Shown piece after piece: positions 28,666 through 40,994 of a stretch of DNA of 64,000 nt. A program made the position numbers and the translations under genes. A model generated the notes under the pieces. The model ran no database searches, was not told the origin of the DNA, and saw nothing but the letters and a program-made list of their open reading frames with translations. The first letter of the stretch is position 1. Every line of letters begins with the position of its first letter. Source of the stretch: Hydnum rufescens UP504 (taxonomy: Eukaryota; Basidiomycota; Agaricomycetes; Cantharellales; Hydnaceae); NCBI GenBank assembly GCA_014904985.1, contig MU129089.1, forward strand, positions 62,001 to 126,000, given 5' to 3'.

Positions 28666-29391
28666 CTACCACAGTAGGCTCCAGAAGGGCCAAGAGTGGT
28701 CCAGATACATGATGATTCAATATTGAAAAATAAATCCAAAAGAAGGGTGTGAGCTAGAGGGGTGTAGATTCTACATTGTGGGGGTGTGGTTTGAGGTGGG
28801 GTAAGGTAGTGAGATGGAGCCACGGGGTACATATAAGGAGGAGAGGGCATATAAGAGTTAAAAGCAAACCGCACACGTGATATGCCAGGTTCTTCACACG
28901 GGCGACTCTGTCGACACACGATCCCCCTTCAGTCGTAGAGGTGGGGGAGGGAAGCGGTAGGGGAGAGAAGCGAACAACACCCATTGTCACATCTTCTATG
29001 TTGAATTTTCCTGTATCTGGAGTGGTGAGCAATTGTTAGTGCGCCGGGGGGGGGGGGGGGTGTTTAGTCTTCGAAAGCCCTGATGCACGATAAAGGCAGC
29101 GAATGTGCTATCATATATAGACTAATTGAGGTGTTCTGCGACCTTTATGAGGTTATTGAAGGTGCGTGTGAAGTTGAACATTCTCACTAGGGGATCGAGG
29201 CGTACATGCCGTCTGCAGTGCCAAGAATTTCGCTGTATTATGGTCCTGGCCAGTGGCTCCTAGTAGTAACGCGTTCTTCGTGCAACATACAAGACGGTAG
29301 GATGTGTTCACCAGTCTGTGGGTCTTCGTCACATCGATGGGCATCCGACTTCTTCATGAGTACGAATTTGCAAGCCATGTGGGCTGCCTAC
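28395..29391. other. spacer between the two MFS copies
   Basis: About 28420-28665 is homologous to 33040-33330 upstream of copy 2, so it belongs to the duplicated unit. The rest (28670-29390) has no recognisable gene. It includes pyrimidine/purine-skewed DNA and a run of 15 consecutive G at 29046-29060. Confidence 0.55.
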
Positions 29392-29427
29392 GAAGTCATT
29401 GTCGAAAAGCATCCCAGTGAGACTAGC

Positions 29428-31965
29428 CTATTCGATATATCGAAACCGCGGCGATTCGTCCCCCATTTCATCGATTTCCTCCCCCGTCATTCCCACTATC
29501 TTCTTCTCTTCATCCCCACGGGCCCGAGCCTTGTTTACCTGCATGTACGAGTACTAATACCGGCAGGTGGGATTTTTCAGGGTGAACCCGATGATGAAAA
29601 ACACTGCAAGACTCACCCAAAGGATTCCATATATCGTCGTCCCAGCCGCTACCATTGCAAGGGATACGGCATGCCCTTTAATGAATCTTATCATCGCGGA
29701 TCATTAAGGGCGGGGAACACGACTGCGGATAGGTACTTTTCCACACCTTGGGGCTTTTGTGTACAAGAACGGCACCATGACTCCCTTCCGGATACGCAGG
29801 AGTAAGGAAATAACCAATTGGTAAATGGTTCGCATCAGGCGGGAGAAGACGGTGATAAACAGAAAGAGGTCAGGGTATTACGCACCGAGGAGTTCCCAAC
29901 AGTTAATTGAAGACCGCTCCCTGCAGCCCGCTTCCCATATCTAGGGGTGTTCACCGGTAACCAGCTAAGGGGGAGTCCGGCGACAATGTACAGCCCGAAG
30001 GCGACGACGAAGCATCCAAAGTATTGGACCCCGGCCGCATGACTGCTGAGGAGAATGATATAGCCGATAATTGCGATACATCCAAAAACTACCTGGATTT
30101 TTGCATAATCAAGGGCGGTGTAAGGGTTTTGAGGAAAGCATGAAGGGGATCATCGGGGAGTTCAACTCACGCAAAACGGTCCTCTTCGCTGGGTCCTGTC
30201 TGCCAAATACGCGACGGTAAGAAACGAGAGGGCACCCTAAGAGAATAAGTCAGTCCAGATCCTCCAGCACTTCCGAATTCGCTTACAAGGAAATAACACG
30301 GAATAGTCAACTGGAAACCAGCCCCGAATGAGTCAGAAACTATATCGAGCGTGGTATGTCAGGGACAACTCGCCACTTGGGTGACAGGAGTACTCCAATG
30401 TCCAATGTGTTGGATAATTGTAGGCAAAAAAATACTGAATCCATAGAGCTATACGCACAATACGGGAGTGAGCCAAAACGATTAGTAAGAAGAAGAAAAA
30501 GAGGGAATATGGTAACCATCGTGTCCACGCCAAATTGGGCAATTGCGAAAGCGATCACCCGCCAGTCTAGAAAAGTCTTCTTAACATCTTCCCAGTGGAA
30601 CTTCTGCGCGTTTGCGGTCTCGCCTTGTTCGCGGAGCCGGCGGAGACGCAGAAATTCACGTTCAGAAGGAGTGAGATACGTAGCCTGGGAGGGATTATCG
30701 GCGAGAAAGAAAAAAGTCACAATTCCGAGGAAGAATGAGGGGATGCCTTCGAGGATCATTATCCAGCGCCATCTAATTGAGGATAAAGGAGAGTGAAGCC
30801 AAAAGAGGAACAAGAAAATAGACCTACCCCCTCTTTCCCCCGGTGCCGTCGAGGTGGCCTATCCCGTATGCTAGGAGACCCTAGGGGGACCAGTGAGATA
30901 AAGATGCACGCGCACAGACGAAGAGAGAAGATACGTGCTCCACAAGCGCCTGCAAGGGCCGGGGTAGCAGCTAAGTATCCTATTCGGAGGGCGAGCTGGC
31001 TTCTGGTATAAACTGCGACAGAAAAGTATGAATAGAACATCACGAGTTCGGCCCCTGACACCTACAGAACGTAAGGTACACCGCAAGGCCCGGACTGATA
31101 AGCAAATAAACACAATTAATGAGATGTAATGGATAGAACCAGGGATTCAGGGGGACTACAGGATCCGCACAATAGGCCTGCCTCGAATATCCCCAAGAGG
31201 ATGCGGCACACCAGGAGTTGGTGGTACGTTTTCACCAAACCTGTCAAACTAGCCACAATGGACCATAGTACGGCTAGAGAGGCAACTTGATGGACAAATG
31301 ATAATTCGGATGGTCAGAGGGTACGACGTGGGTAAAGAGACGTATATGGAAGCATAACGCACTATAGCGCGATGCGGTGAATTTTTTCAGCACCAAATTC
31401 GAGGGTAACTCGAACAACTGAAGTTTGGGAAAATGTCTACTTGCTGAAGGTTCGATTTCGACCTGAAAGCTTACCAGGTAGGTAACGAAGAAAAGAGAGA
31501 CAGCCTAGATATCGCATAGGTAAAATGTGGGGGAAGAGGAGGAGAAAGCACAGACCACTTGGTAACGATTATCAATGAGATCGAGATCTTTTTCGAGACC
31601 GTATAAACGAGCATTCCTGTTCGGCGCTTGATCAGTAAACAAACGCACGTGACTACATCATTTTTCTGTCACCCGATATTGACTCTGTCGAGGAAAGAGA
31701 AGAGGTAGACGAGCACCACAATTGGGATGATATGCCAATCCAACTGGAACTACATGTCAGCCAAGGCACTCTCTGATTGGCTACAGAATTGAACCTTTCG
31801 AATTATTTCCCTCTCGAAAGTGTCATCATATGACCAATCGGGATCACCTTGGAGTCGGCGAGATTCTCCTGTGCTCGTCCAGGTGGCCTCCATGCTCGCG
31901 GCAGTGGCAAGTACTGAGGATTGTTTCTTGTTGTTGCTCCTGGAGTCATCAAGAATTGGTGACAT
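29428..31965 (-). CDS. DAL5-type MFS transporter, copy 2
   Basis: Right copy of the pair. The start at 31965 gives MSPILDDSRSNNKKQS and an acidic cytosolic N-terminus. Exons then read DWHIIPIVVLVYLFSFLDRV with NIG, NARLYGLEKDLDLIDN, LVLKKF, VCRILLGIFEAGLFPGLAVY (split by an intron), RSQLALRIGYLAATPALAGA, GLLAYGIGHLDGTGG, WRWIMILEGIPSFFLGIVTF, LADNPSQATYLTPSEREFLR, EDVKKTFLDWRVIAFAIAQF, TIPCYFLGALSFLTVAYLAD and RTQRRGPFC. The C-terminus GMTGEEIDEMGDESPRFRYI ends TAG 29428-29430. It reads through where copy 1 is shifted. A 12-helix proton symporter for an organic anion (allantoate, nicotinate or similar) at the plasma membrane is expected; the substrate is not determinable. Confidence 0.85.
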
Positions 31966-31974
31966 GACGGTCCT

Positions 31975-33035
31975 TGCCGTGTTGCGCGATCCCTATGGGG
32001 TGTTCACAGATATGAAATTGGTGCGAAGGAACCGAAAAAACGGAAGTGTAGGAGGCCCAGCAGAAGCAGAAGCAGAGCGCTTTTACTCCACTTCCCTGAA
32101 ATGGTTCCAGATATTGAACAGACGGAAAACTGGAAGAAAACTCACCCCTGCTGACCGCAGCACTTCCTGGGGACTGCCATGAAATCTGTCATATCACCGT
32201 AAAAACAAAACTGACACTTGTGTGAACACTTTGGACTGTATTTCTGATCCGCCCCCCTAAAAGTCTGACAGTTGGCCTTGACTTCTTCAATTCTGAGTAT
32301 TCTTGCATGATATTGGTGGGTAGCATCTTCTTGATTAGTCACTCAATGCAAAGAAGGCAATAATTCACCTTTAAATTAGACAGAAGCCTTGCTCAATTGA
32401 TGCTCTGAGCACTCCGGATATGTAATCTCCTCGCCCCTTGTGTGTGTGGCCGTGGCAATTTTGAGGATAAGGTCTAGCTCAGGAGAGAGGCAATATACGA
32501 GGGGATGTTGACAGTGCATACAAACCAAATTTCACATACAATTCAACGCCAAAATTAGATGGGCGGTTAGCGTGCATCTAGTAGTGGCCAGATCCAGAAT
32601 CTCAATAGGGGTGGAGCAAAAGTGGCACAACTGAAAAATCAAAACTGGAACAAAGGTGCAGTTTTGCTCCAGTTTCGTGAGGCAGCTCCAGAGGTCCAAC
32701 CGGCGGAAAACTGGAACAAAACTGGGCTTCACCAGTTCTGTAAAGTACAGCCACTTCCACAGGACTATCACCAAATCCGTCGTATCACCACAAAACCAAA
32801 ACTGGCACTTGTGTCATACTTTTGCTTTCAGTTTTGCTTTAGTTTTCTCTACTGTAAACATGTACACCCCTGATGGGAATGGGATAGACTTCTTGCTCCT
32901 GGAATTTGCCGATGCCTCGATTCCACATCATACTACAGTAATGTTGGAGTCATGATCCCAAACTACATATCATCAAAAGTATACCGATATAGATCAATTA
33001 AGGGAATGTGTCGAATTTCTGGCTCAGATCTAGGA
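31975..33035. mobile_element. insertion-like segment with internal repeats
   Basis: Present only in the right MFS unit. Two diverged copies of a roughly 130-bp sequence lie at about 32105-32225 and 32690-32820 (both with CGGAAAACTGGAA, a CATATCACC/CGTATCACC block and GACACTTGTGTG/GGCACTTGTGTC). The second lies in a stretch bounded by AGGGGTGGAGC (about 32607) and a reverse counterpart ending TACACCCCT (about 32873), rich in AAAACTGGAAC and GTTTTGC. No transposase is visible; a short non-autonomous element or nested elements are likely. Confidence 0.45.
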
Positions 33036-33423
33036 GTGGTGGCTTGAGCGATTCACGCGTCTTCTTCCATACATATCGGGTTAGGCCACTTAGCGATATC
33101 GAGAGACAGGCCACTATACCACGTGTATTAATTATGTAGTTTGATACGCACCTCCTAACTGACCCAAGCGATGTCATAGGTGTCAAGAGACCCAGGAGGA
33201 TTAGCCAACCCACTCTTCTATGGTCGAGCCAAACTTAGGTACAGTTTAACAACAACATTTAATTCATAGATGTATCCAAGCTATAGTAAGCAACGAGGAG
33301 GAAAAGTTAGCCAGCATGTCGTACAAATGCGGAATCCCTAAAAGTACAAGATCAGACAGTAGAAGCAGGTAGAAGCAGAAAACATGTGATCTTCATGAAA
33401 AGGGTCCGGGCAGTGTCCTTCAG

Positions 33424-34829
33424 TCATGCCTTCAGGGAAAAAAAATTCGGCGCCTCTGGCATGGACGCCGGCAACTTCAGGATGACGATCCCTGCCCGCG
33501 ATGCAATCTCCTTCGACCCCATCACATTCCCACATTTCCGTACGCAACTCACCAAGGTCTCCACCGCACGCTTCACATAGGTCTCCATCCTCTCCCCAGA
33601 TATTTCCCGCGTATCAACGACATAACGGAGATACTGGAGTAGATGCTCGGCATGCTTCTCCTCAGTGAGCGTGCTGGCAGGGTCCAGAACATCTGCCAAT
33701 GTATGTGCATCATAAGCGATGAGGGGTGCATGAGGCGCCGCAGGGAGCAATAGCGTAGGGACCATATTGGGCAAGGTAAAGTCCATAAGACAGGCATCAG
33801 GCCGGCGAGCAGACGACCAACCGAGAGTTGCGACGGGAGGTGCAATTCCTACCAAGAGAACAGCGAGTCGGTATTGGGAAGAACGAGGCTTGACGGATTT
33901 CTTGGTGGTGAAAAAATCCATAACCCATGGCGAAGTCTCTACGAGATCGGCCTATACATCATCCATTGCTTCAGTTGAACACATTCGCGGGTATGAGGGA
34001 TTAAAGCACCGCACCGCTAGAGCATAATCCCCATCATGAAAAAGTGAGGGCCCATCGATCATAACAATATTTGGCTGGGTCATCCGAGGGAAAAATGGGA
34101 AACGAGGAAGGTATGGGCATCGATTAGTCGCATGAAGATACGGTGCGAACCATCCTTTTGACGAGTCGAGAGCACACTCCACCATGGAGGTTGTTTCTCT
34201 CTCTCCATGATATCGAATCTGAGCGACCTCATCCACGAAGCGATGGAGGACCCGGGTTCGCAAAGTGCAAGTGCTACCGGAGGGGGGGATTGAGGGGAGG
34301 AGCGGGAAGTATCGGGAGACGAGTGTCGAGATCCATCTTCCCTCGACACTATCACAGTTCCAGGAGGGCATTTCGAGAGGCAGCCTGGCGATGTAATGAT
34401 GTCCAATGCCAGCTTCGAGCATGGTCTCGTCTCCGGAAAGGCTTATGATATCTGAAGAGTACACATCGTCGTCCGAGAAAGAGAAAGCGTCAAGGACCAT
34501 GTTTACAAGGTCCCAGGGAGCGGGGAGGGGGAACAAGAGGGTATCTCTTTTGCGAATATGCGGCAGTTCGAAAGGTGAGCTAAATGCACGTCGCCAGGTT
34601 GGATTAGAAAGTGCAGGCACGAGCAGAGAGCGAGTATGAGCACCTATTGCCCCAGGGACTTAGATAGAGAGGGAGCCAGAAGCCATTCTTCATGGTGTGG
34701 TACGTAGCTCGCATGAGACGCCCTGGTAGAGAGTTCATCAAAGCTCGCCACAAGAAAGAGCTCGAGTTGGAGGACATGGCCTTTTTTTTCTCGAGATGAA
34801 GCGATGCAAGGGAAGATATAGGAGGTCAT
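33424..34829 (-). CDS. hypothetical protein, multi-exon, not recognised
   Basis: Three long frames on this strand follow each other. 34829-34644 begins MTSYIFPCIASSREKKGHVL. About 34620-33952 is rich in hydrophobic and aromatic residues (PAPWDLVNMVLDAFSFSDDD, RVLHRFVDEVAQIRYHGE, IVMIDGPSLFHDGDYALAVR). 33921-33424 (DFFTTKKSVKPRSSQYRLAV, LPNMVPTLLLPAAPHAPL, EEKHAEHLLQYLRYVVDTRE, stop 33424) closes it. The first two frames overlap with a one-base offset at about 34655, and the last two are separated by only about 30 nt, so either very short introns or frameshifts join them. I do not recognise the family. Coding is supported by frame length and composition only. Confidence 0.45.
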
Positions 34830-35866
34830 GAGGTGCAGATCCCCGCAATCCTGTCAAGACCATGCCAGTGGGCCAGTTATCACGTGCGGCTGTACTTCCT
34901 CGGGACGAGGAAATGGGACGAACCTCAATTGGGCATGCCTCGATTCGTCTGCATGCCTCATGGAGGCAGCTGTGGTGAGGTGCTCTATGAAACAGGGCCG
35001 CGGCACGCGACGTTGGTGACGTTCGAAAACAAGGTCTACAGACGATGCGTTACCTGAATATACTCGCAGTCCACTCTTGGCTCCCGGTTCTGATCTCGAG
35101 ACAAGTTACCTTATGCGGCTTCTCTTGGGATATCTAGGAACGATGTAGCGGCTGGCAGTCCCTGCCAACTTGGCTAATTCTTTTTGCGTTCAATTTATTT
35201 CCCAAAATGGTGACTGGGTCCTACCCTGTTATCGATCTGGCCTAGGATCGACCGCTTGGAGTCTGGCGAGATCTGAATCTTCTGCGATGTGGTGTGCAGC
35301 TCTTCATCTGGCATCTCCAGATCGAAACGTGCGTACTCCTAGGACCCCCTATAATTAACTCTGCCGTGCAAGACCGCCCCAGCACACCTTATGATGATCA
35401 TGATGGTGCATCCTGCGAGCGGGATCATGGGCAGTGTCCTGCCCGTTGACAGACATGGTTGGCGTTCGCAACGGAGCCTGCCGAGTTACAGCTTGCTCAT
35501 CCTCTAAGGAGCGTTGCATCCCTGAATAGGTGATACATCCTCAAGGACGCCCACCGGGTGGCCGCCCATCCCTTTGAATGCCCACTACAAGGATATCCAT
35601 TGCATCGGCGCTACTTCATCTATTGTGGTCGATTGGATCAGAGCATACAGGCCGCCTCGTCGGCCTCGTTTTCAGGGACATTACCCTAGTCCTCACCTCT
35701 TTTCTATCCGGTCCGCTGCACATCCTGATTAGAATTTTTCCTTAGTTGAACGAGGCAGATCCTTCCCTCGTCATTTCACATCGAATCGTTTGATGCAATC
35801 CCAGAGAAAACACCCTCTCTCAAAAACATTGGCGTTGTGTTCGCCCGTTTTCATCCTTCCCTGCTC
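34830..35866. other. intergenic, no gene recognised
   Basis: About 1 kb with short frames only (for example 34833-35057 and 35170-35358, + strand) that lack motifs and splice partners. It includes the CACGTG site near 34880. It may contain 5' exons of the gene at 35867. Confidence 0.4.
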
Positions 35867-36271
35867 ATGGAAAAAGTCCCCTGGAAAACCCCTCAACTTC
35901 GCCGGGGCCAATTTACCGAGGAACGCCGCCCGGCACGCATCTTTGCTGCTCATGCCGGGCCGGTCAGTGTGCTCTGTTTGCTAGATCTCCCAGACCCAAA
36001 AGCATCCTCTGGAGATAGCCCATCACCAGCTCCTTTCTCATTCCTGAATGCCCCGGCTTCGACCTTCGTTTCGTGTGCGTCCCTTCTAGAAGAGCTCCAA
36101 TTTAATGCGAACGCCCAGATCTCCCTCCACACAAACGGCATGAATGTGCAGGAGCCTCGATGCACAATGGATGATCTTCCGATTATCATAAATATCCGTT
36201 TCAGCGCATCCCAGAGCTTTGGGCGCAGAGCAGCAGTGGCTGAAGCCTTGATCTCACTTCATTCCGAATAG
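35867..36271 (+). CDS. small hypothetical protein
   Basis: Open frame of 134 residues from MEKVPWKTPQLRRGQF to SLHSE, stop TGA or TAG-type codon ending 36271. The frame stays open upstream to about 35755 (IESFDAIPEKTPSLKNIG), so the true start may lie in an upstream exon. The centre is Ser/Pro-rich (DPKASSGDSPSPAPFSFL) and the end mixed (DDLPIIINIRFSASQSFGRR). No family recognised, no signal peptide, no membrane segment. It could be the last exon of a longer gene. Confidence 0.35.
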   Translation: MEKVPWKTPQLRRGQFTEERRPARIFAAHAGPVSVLCLLDLPDPKASSGDSPSPAPFSFLNAPASTFVSCASLLEELQFNANAQISLHTNGMNVQEPRCTMDDLPIIINIRFSASQSFGRRAAVAEALISLHSE

Positions 36272-38375
36272 CCCCTTCCCATATCCAAGAAATGGGATGG
36301 GAGATGCTCCCTGTATAATGCATGAGGCCTCTTTTGCCCTTGCTCGTCCCCGGGACTGAGTGTCAGGGAAGGGAAGGAAATACTAGTATCGAAGGCATGT
36401 GATCCTGACATACACGATGCCAGCCGGGAAGACGGCGAAAAGGAACCGGCTTCCCCAGCCTTCCGAACTCGTGTTTATCCTTGATATGGTTCAAGCATTC
36501 TTTTTCTAGCAGGTGGCACGTCGCACGTTGCACGTCGCGGTGACACCACACCGAGAACATCCATCTTCCTCCGGCACGGCACGAATTATGTACATGCGCG
36601 CACCCAACGCCGGTCGCCGTCCTCAGCATTGTAGATGCCCAGAATGGCAGCGGAGAGAACGAATGGGACTAACGACGTCATTGTCCTCAATCAAATTGGA
36701 AAATTTGTAGGATTCAACTTGGGAAGGTACGTGTCATTGTATTGTTCGCTTCGCCTATCGGCACAGAAACAAGATCTGCCATGCGTCCGGACCTTGGAGT
36801 CACTAACTTGTAGAGTTTGCGTGTCCGAGGCGTGGCTTTCGCTTCCCGGGACCATGCGAATGAATAAAGTACCACACCAAATGCGACCCAGTGGATGAGT
36901 GGATGATCTAGGGTCACTTTGATAGGGTTAATTCAGATACAGTTTTGAATCCCTAATGGGCCAGACTCGGCACAATCTGCGCAATCTGAATACCAGGCTA
37001 CACCTGGTCCCCACCGTTATGTTGCGGGAGGTTGGGTGGATATGCCCAAATTAGGCATCCTAGTTCGTTCTCCCATCCCCTCCCCGATCACGGGGGCATC
37101 CCTCAGATATCACCCGATCCTAGGTCGCATCCTCTTTTGGAGTAGAGGCGCCGACGGCATCGGGGAGTACGGCACTCTAGAAGGGATCTTTTAGGGGTGG
37201 AATGATTCACAACCGCTCTTTGCGAATCCTCCTGTGCTCTCAGTTGTCCTTGCCTTGATTGGATCGACACTTGGCACCCCTTCTAACTTGAACATGTGGG
37301 GAACCACGTTAGGGTTGAGGTGCTCCGTGAGCTCAAGCTTGTGACCAAGAATTGAATATGTCCATATAGAAACAGAAGGGCTGCTATCAGCCAGTGAAAT
37401 AACCGCCCATGAAGGCTTTCTTCATGTGACCTGGGGCAATTTAGATAGGTCATAAATAAGTGAGTGTGGGAATATAAGCCCGGCGGGGCGTGGCACCAAG
37501 GGGAAGACAAATAGATGGCCCACCGTTAGCATACAATGCCCTGGGGAAGAGTTCCATTTCCCCGTCTTGCTAAAAGTAGATGAACTTAAAAGCTGCAGGA
37601 AGTATAGTGGTCGATGATGCTTGCCCTCTGGGGCTGCACATAGAGAATGCAAGAACCTAATAGATACCTGAACCACTGTCGGCGCGGCTGCAAAAAGAAA
37701 AAAAGAACGTCGATTTATCGATTTCGTCATGATCAGGTCCAGAAATTGGCGGATCGGAGAAAGGCATGAAGCTTCCATCGGCCGATCCTGTGCCTTTGAG
37801 AAGCAGTTCATCATGAATATTAACCTGTGGCGGCGACAAGTCCAAGAGGACAAGTGGTACCACAGAACGTAGTGTACGTTTCCAATTATGTGCTTTCGTC
37901 AAGCCTGATAATTCATGACGGAATGACGATATGGGAGACCGTGTTGCCCAGGCGAGATAACTTCGGATGCTCAAAGGGTGTGCTATTTGAAGTAGATAAG
38001 GCCAAGGGCAATATAAGGGCTCGGCCCTGTCTCCCAAAAGGGAGAAAGAAATTGAAGCCAAGATAGATTCACCAGGTGATGAGCCGATCCCGTTCGAAGG
38101 CATCTCCTTCTCTCATTTGAAAGGGTCGAGGTGGATTCGGGGCGCAGATAACCTCCTCAACAAGGACATGATATGCCTATCGAGGAAGCACCCCTGTGCG
38201 TTTGAAATCTCAACGTTCAGCAGAAGATTCCCGGAAATGGACACATGGAAATCGAAATAAGATGGGGGAAAGCGAGCGTACTGACCATCGCCTCATGGGC
38301 TATTGACAGGGCGGTGTTGGATCACGTTTGCATCCGCTCTCGGATTCCTCCGTTCTCAGAACGCCATTCCCCGCC
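36272..38375. other. 2.1 kb without a confident gene
   Basis: Several overlapping open frames occur on the minus strand at 37283-38103 (for example 38103-37657 and 37853-37422), but they lie in different frames with no clean splice joins, no known motif and in-frame stops. I could not assemble a gene. The right end should include the TMS1 promoter. Confidence 0.4.
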
Positions 38376-40287
38376 ATGGGCTTACTCCTGTCTCTCCCAC
38401 TAGCTGGCTCGCTGGGTGCAGTTGGATCCTCATGTCTTGCTGGCTTAGCGTTCTGTTTCACATCTACTGCCGGTGTGTGCGTACGACTGGAAATGGCATA
38501 GCTCCTTGCTCACAAGAATCTTATCCAGCCTCACTGTTCTTCAAGTCATGCAACTGTAATAGCTCCATTGCGACAAGGGTTGGGTTTGCGGTACGTTTGC
38601 ATACTTGGTCGCTGTTCCCTCTCGCATTGAATATCGTTTTCAATCTGTAGATCATATTCTCATTGAATTCAATGTTTGCGTGGATGATGCGATCACAGTT
38701 CGCCGCCAAGCTCTTGCAGAAATGGAGCTATGATACATCAAGATGGAGTGTGAGGGCGATAAGTGCTATGGTGTATTGGCGGTATGGGTGACCTTGAAGT
38801 GAAATGTTAAGTAACTGACGACCCTGCTAGGTCCATCGCATCTGTTTCGCCCTTGCGATATTCCACGCCATTCTCGGTGCTTCTCTAATTGGAGTAAGAG
38901 ACACGAAGACCCAGCGTGCTGCCATCCAAAACGGGTGAGGAATAATCCATGTTCCGTAGGCCTCAACTGACGTGCCCCTGCTAGGTGGTGGGGTCCCAAA
39001 GTTTTGGTCTGGTTACTTCTCGTCCTCCTTTCTTTCTTCATCCCGAATGGCTTTTTTATCTTCTGGGGAAATTATGTCTCCCTCATGGGAGCAACGATCT
39101 TTATTCTCATCGGTCTTGTCCTCCTCGTGGACTTCGCTCATAGCTGGTCGGAGACTTGCCTCGAGAAGTGGGAGAATTCGGACTCGGCGCTCTGGCAATT
39201 CGTTCTCGTGGGATCATCCCTTGGGATGTACGCAGCCTCGATTGCCATGACTGGGGTGCTCTATGCCTTCTTCGCATCGTCAGGTTGCACACTCAACCGC
39301 TTCTTTATTTCGTTCAATCTGGCCCTCTGCGTCCTTATTACTATTTTATCCATCCACCCTGTTGTCCAAGACGCTAATCCACGTTCTGGACTCTCCCAGT
39401 CGAGTATGGTTGCCGCATATTGCACATACCTTATCATGTCAGCCGTTGGAAATCACACTCACAAAACGTGCAATCCCATACATAACGGAGGGGAGGGGTC
39501 GGGCACCCAGCAAACCACCGTAGTACTGGGTGCACTGTTTACCTTCCTTGCGGTCGCATATTCCACGACGAGAGCCGCCACCCAAAGTCGCGCGTTAGTA
39601 GGGAAGGGTCAAAAGAGTGGAGCAATTCAGTTGTCGTCCGAGGGGGATCATGAAGTTGGCTTGGTGACTACTCAACCGTCGAGGAAAGACAATCCGAGGT
39701 ACCAGGCTATTCTGGCCGCTGTTCAAGCAGGGTGAATATTTTTGTCTTTCTCGTACCTCCTTGCGTCAACCCTATCTTATCTGCAATAGTGCCATTCCCG
39801 CTTCGGCATTGAACGAGGATTCCAAGACGATGATGATGACGACGTGGTAGGAGAAGATAGGGATGACGAGAAGTCTGGGACTCGATACAATGTGCGTTGA
39901 CTCTCTTCGAGTTTATGCGCGGTTGGCGCTGAACCAATTGGCAGTACTCGTGGTTTCACGTTATATTTATGATGGCTGCGATGTATGTTGGGATGCTGCT
40001 CACAGATTGGTATGTTCTCAGAGCGCCGCCCTCCCTTCACTGCGGTTTAATGAGTCATTGCTTCTTAGGAATGTCGTGAAAACCGTAGCTACCGATGTGT
40101 CTGACCAGGATGTGTACATTGGGCGGTCTGAGACGGCGATGTGGATTCGAGTGGTATCGAGTTGGATATGCATGCTACTGTATATCTGGAGTCTTATTGC
40201 CCCTGTGGTTATGGCTGATCGGTGCGTCAACGTCTCTTGTCATGCTAGCCTTACGCTAACTGAGCCGTGCTTTCTAGGTTTAATTAA
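38376..40287 (+). CDS. TMS1: TMS1/SERINC family membrane protein
   Basis: Begins MGLLLSLPLAGSLGAVGSSC (38376) with LAGLAFCFTSTA, then an intron and CNCNSSIATRVGFA, IIFSLNSMFAWMMRSQFAAK, CYGVLAVHRICFALAIFHAI, LGASLIGVRDTKTQRAAIQN, GWWGPKVLVWLLLVLLSFFI, FAHSWSETCLEKWENSDS, LNRFFISFNLALC, HPVVQDANPRSGLSQSSMVA, AYCTYLIMSAVGN and CNPIHNGG. A cytosolic loop (39560-39880) ends in an Asp run. Last exons: FHVMFMMAAMYVGMLLTDW, MWIRVVSSWICMLLYIWSLI, APVVMADRFN, stop TAA 40285-40287. This is the serine incorporator family: about 10-11 helices, with the conserved motifs in order and normal length (about 480-500 residues). It likely acts in vacuolar or endomembranes. Intact. Confidence 0.93.
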
Positions 40288-40994
40288 GCCTAATTGTACG
40301 AACGTGTATACTATAATCTTTTCTTATCACTTGCTTAGCTTTACAAACAGTGTTGCCATGATTTGGCTTCGTTTGACTTGGACTTGACTTCGGGCGACTT
40401 GGCTGTTTGACGCATCCGCCGGGGCTCAGAATTGGACGTAGTGCTGCCGCGACTCACCTTGGTGTGGCTTGACTTCTTGGGACTTCCGGAGATTTCTTCA
40501 AGGCTGTGGTGTGAGGGAGGCACAAGTCCCAGGTAGATAGGCCAGTGGAATAAAGGAACACAAACTGCCAGAGTCTATTTGTGCTGCCTGAAATGGCTTG
40601 CTAAAACATCAGCCAACACCAATATTCCTTGTTTCCTTTACATAAGTGCATTCCACTGGATGACGCCCTACTTCCAAGATCAGATGTGAAATGAAAGCAC
40701 TACAACATATCTGGGTGTTTCCCGGTGTCTAGATTTTTACTATCTCATGCCTAGTCCTGGTCATACAGGTCCTCAATTCTCTGTACTATCTAGTTCTCAC
40801 ATAGTCTCTTCACTATCAAACTCACAATTGCTCTGTACTAAGTCTTGGCTTGAGCCGACTTCAAGCCCAATCCAAGTCATATGACGTTGAGTCGAGTGTT
40901 TGGCTTTTTGGCTCGACTTGGCCTCGGTACGGACTCAAAACAGCTCAAGCCCCAGTCTTCGTCAATAGTATTCACAAGCCCACTCGCAACCGTC
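40288..40994. repeat. GACTTGG-rich repeat-like spacer
   Basis: Between TMS1 and the first HNH copy. At 40355-40460 and again at 40850-40925 there are many GACTTGG / GGCTTGA / GACTTC words; the second cluster is in part the reverse complement of the first (ATGACTTGGATTGGGCTTGA against TTGACTTGGACTTGACTTC). This suggests a degenerate inverted-repeat element of about 0.6 kb. No coding potential was found. Confidence 0.4.

Larger units (their letters stand above)
29380..33330. repeat. segmental duplication, right unit, with about 1 kb insertion
   Basis: Direct copy of 25790-28665. Homology is continuous through the MFS gene to about 31975, breaks, and resumes at about 33036. The roughly 1.06 kb between is absent from the left unit and is repeat-like. 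Confidence 0.75.

Noticed and set aside
29041..29062. Poly-G run as a telomere-like or functional G-quadruplex site
   Set aside because: A single homopolymer of 15 G without repeated G-tracts; likely a slippage tract or assembly problem.
25838..31965. One giant transporter gene covering both MFS halves
   Set aside because: Each half has its own start, full helix set and stop (both end SPRFRYIE); they are duplicate genes.
33386..33580. Small plus-strand gene near 33.4 kb
   Set aside because: It is the antisense of a longer and better-supported minus-strand frame (33424-33921).
37283..38103. Minus-strand gene upstream of TMS1
   Set aside because: Open frames overlap in different phases, no splice joins give a continuous reading, and no family motif appears.
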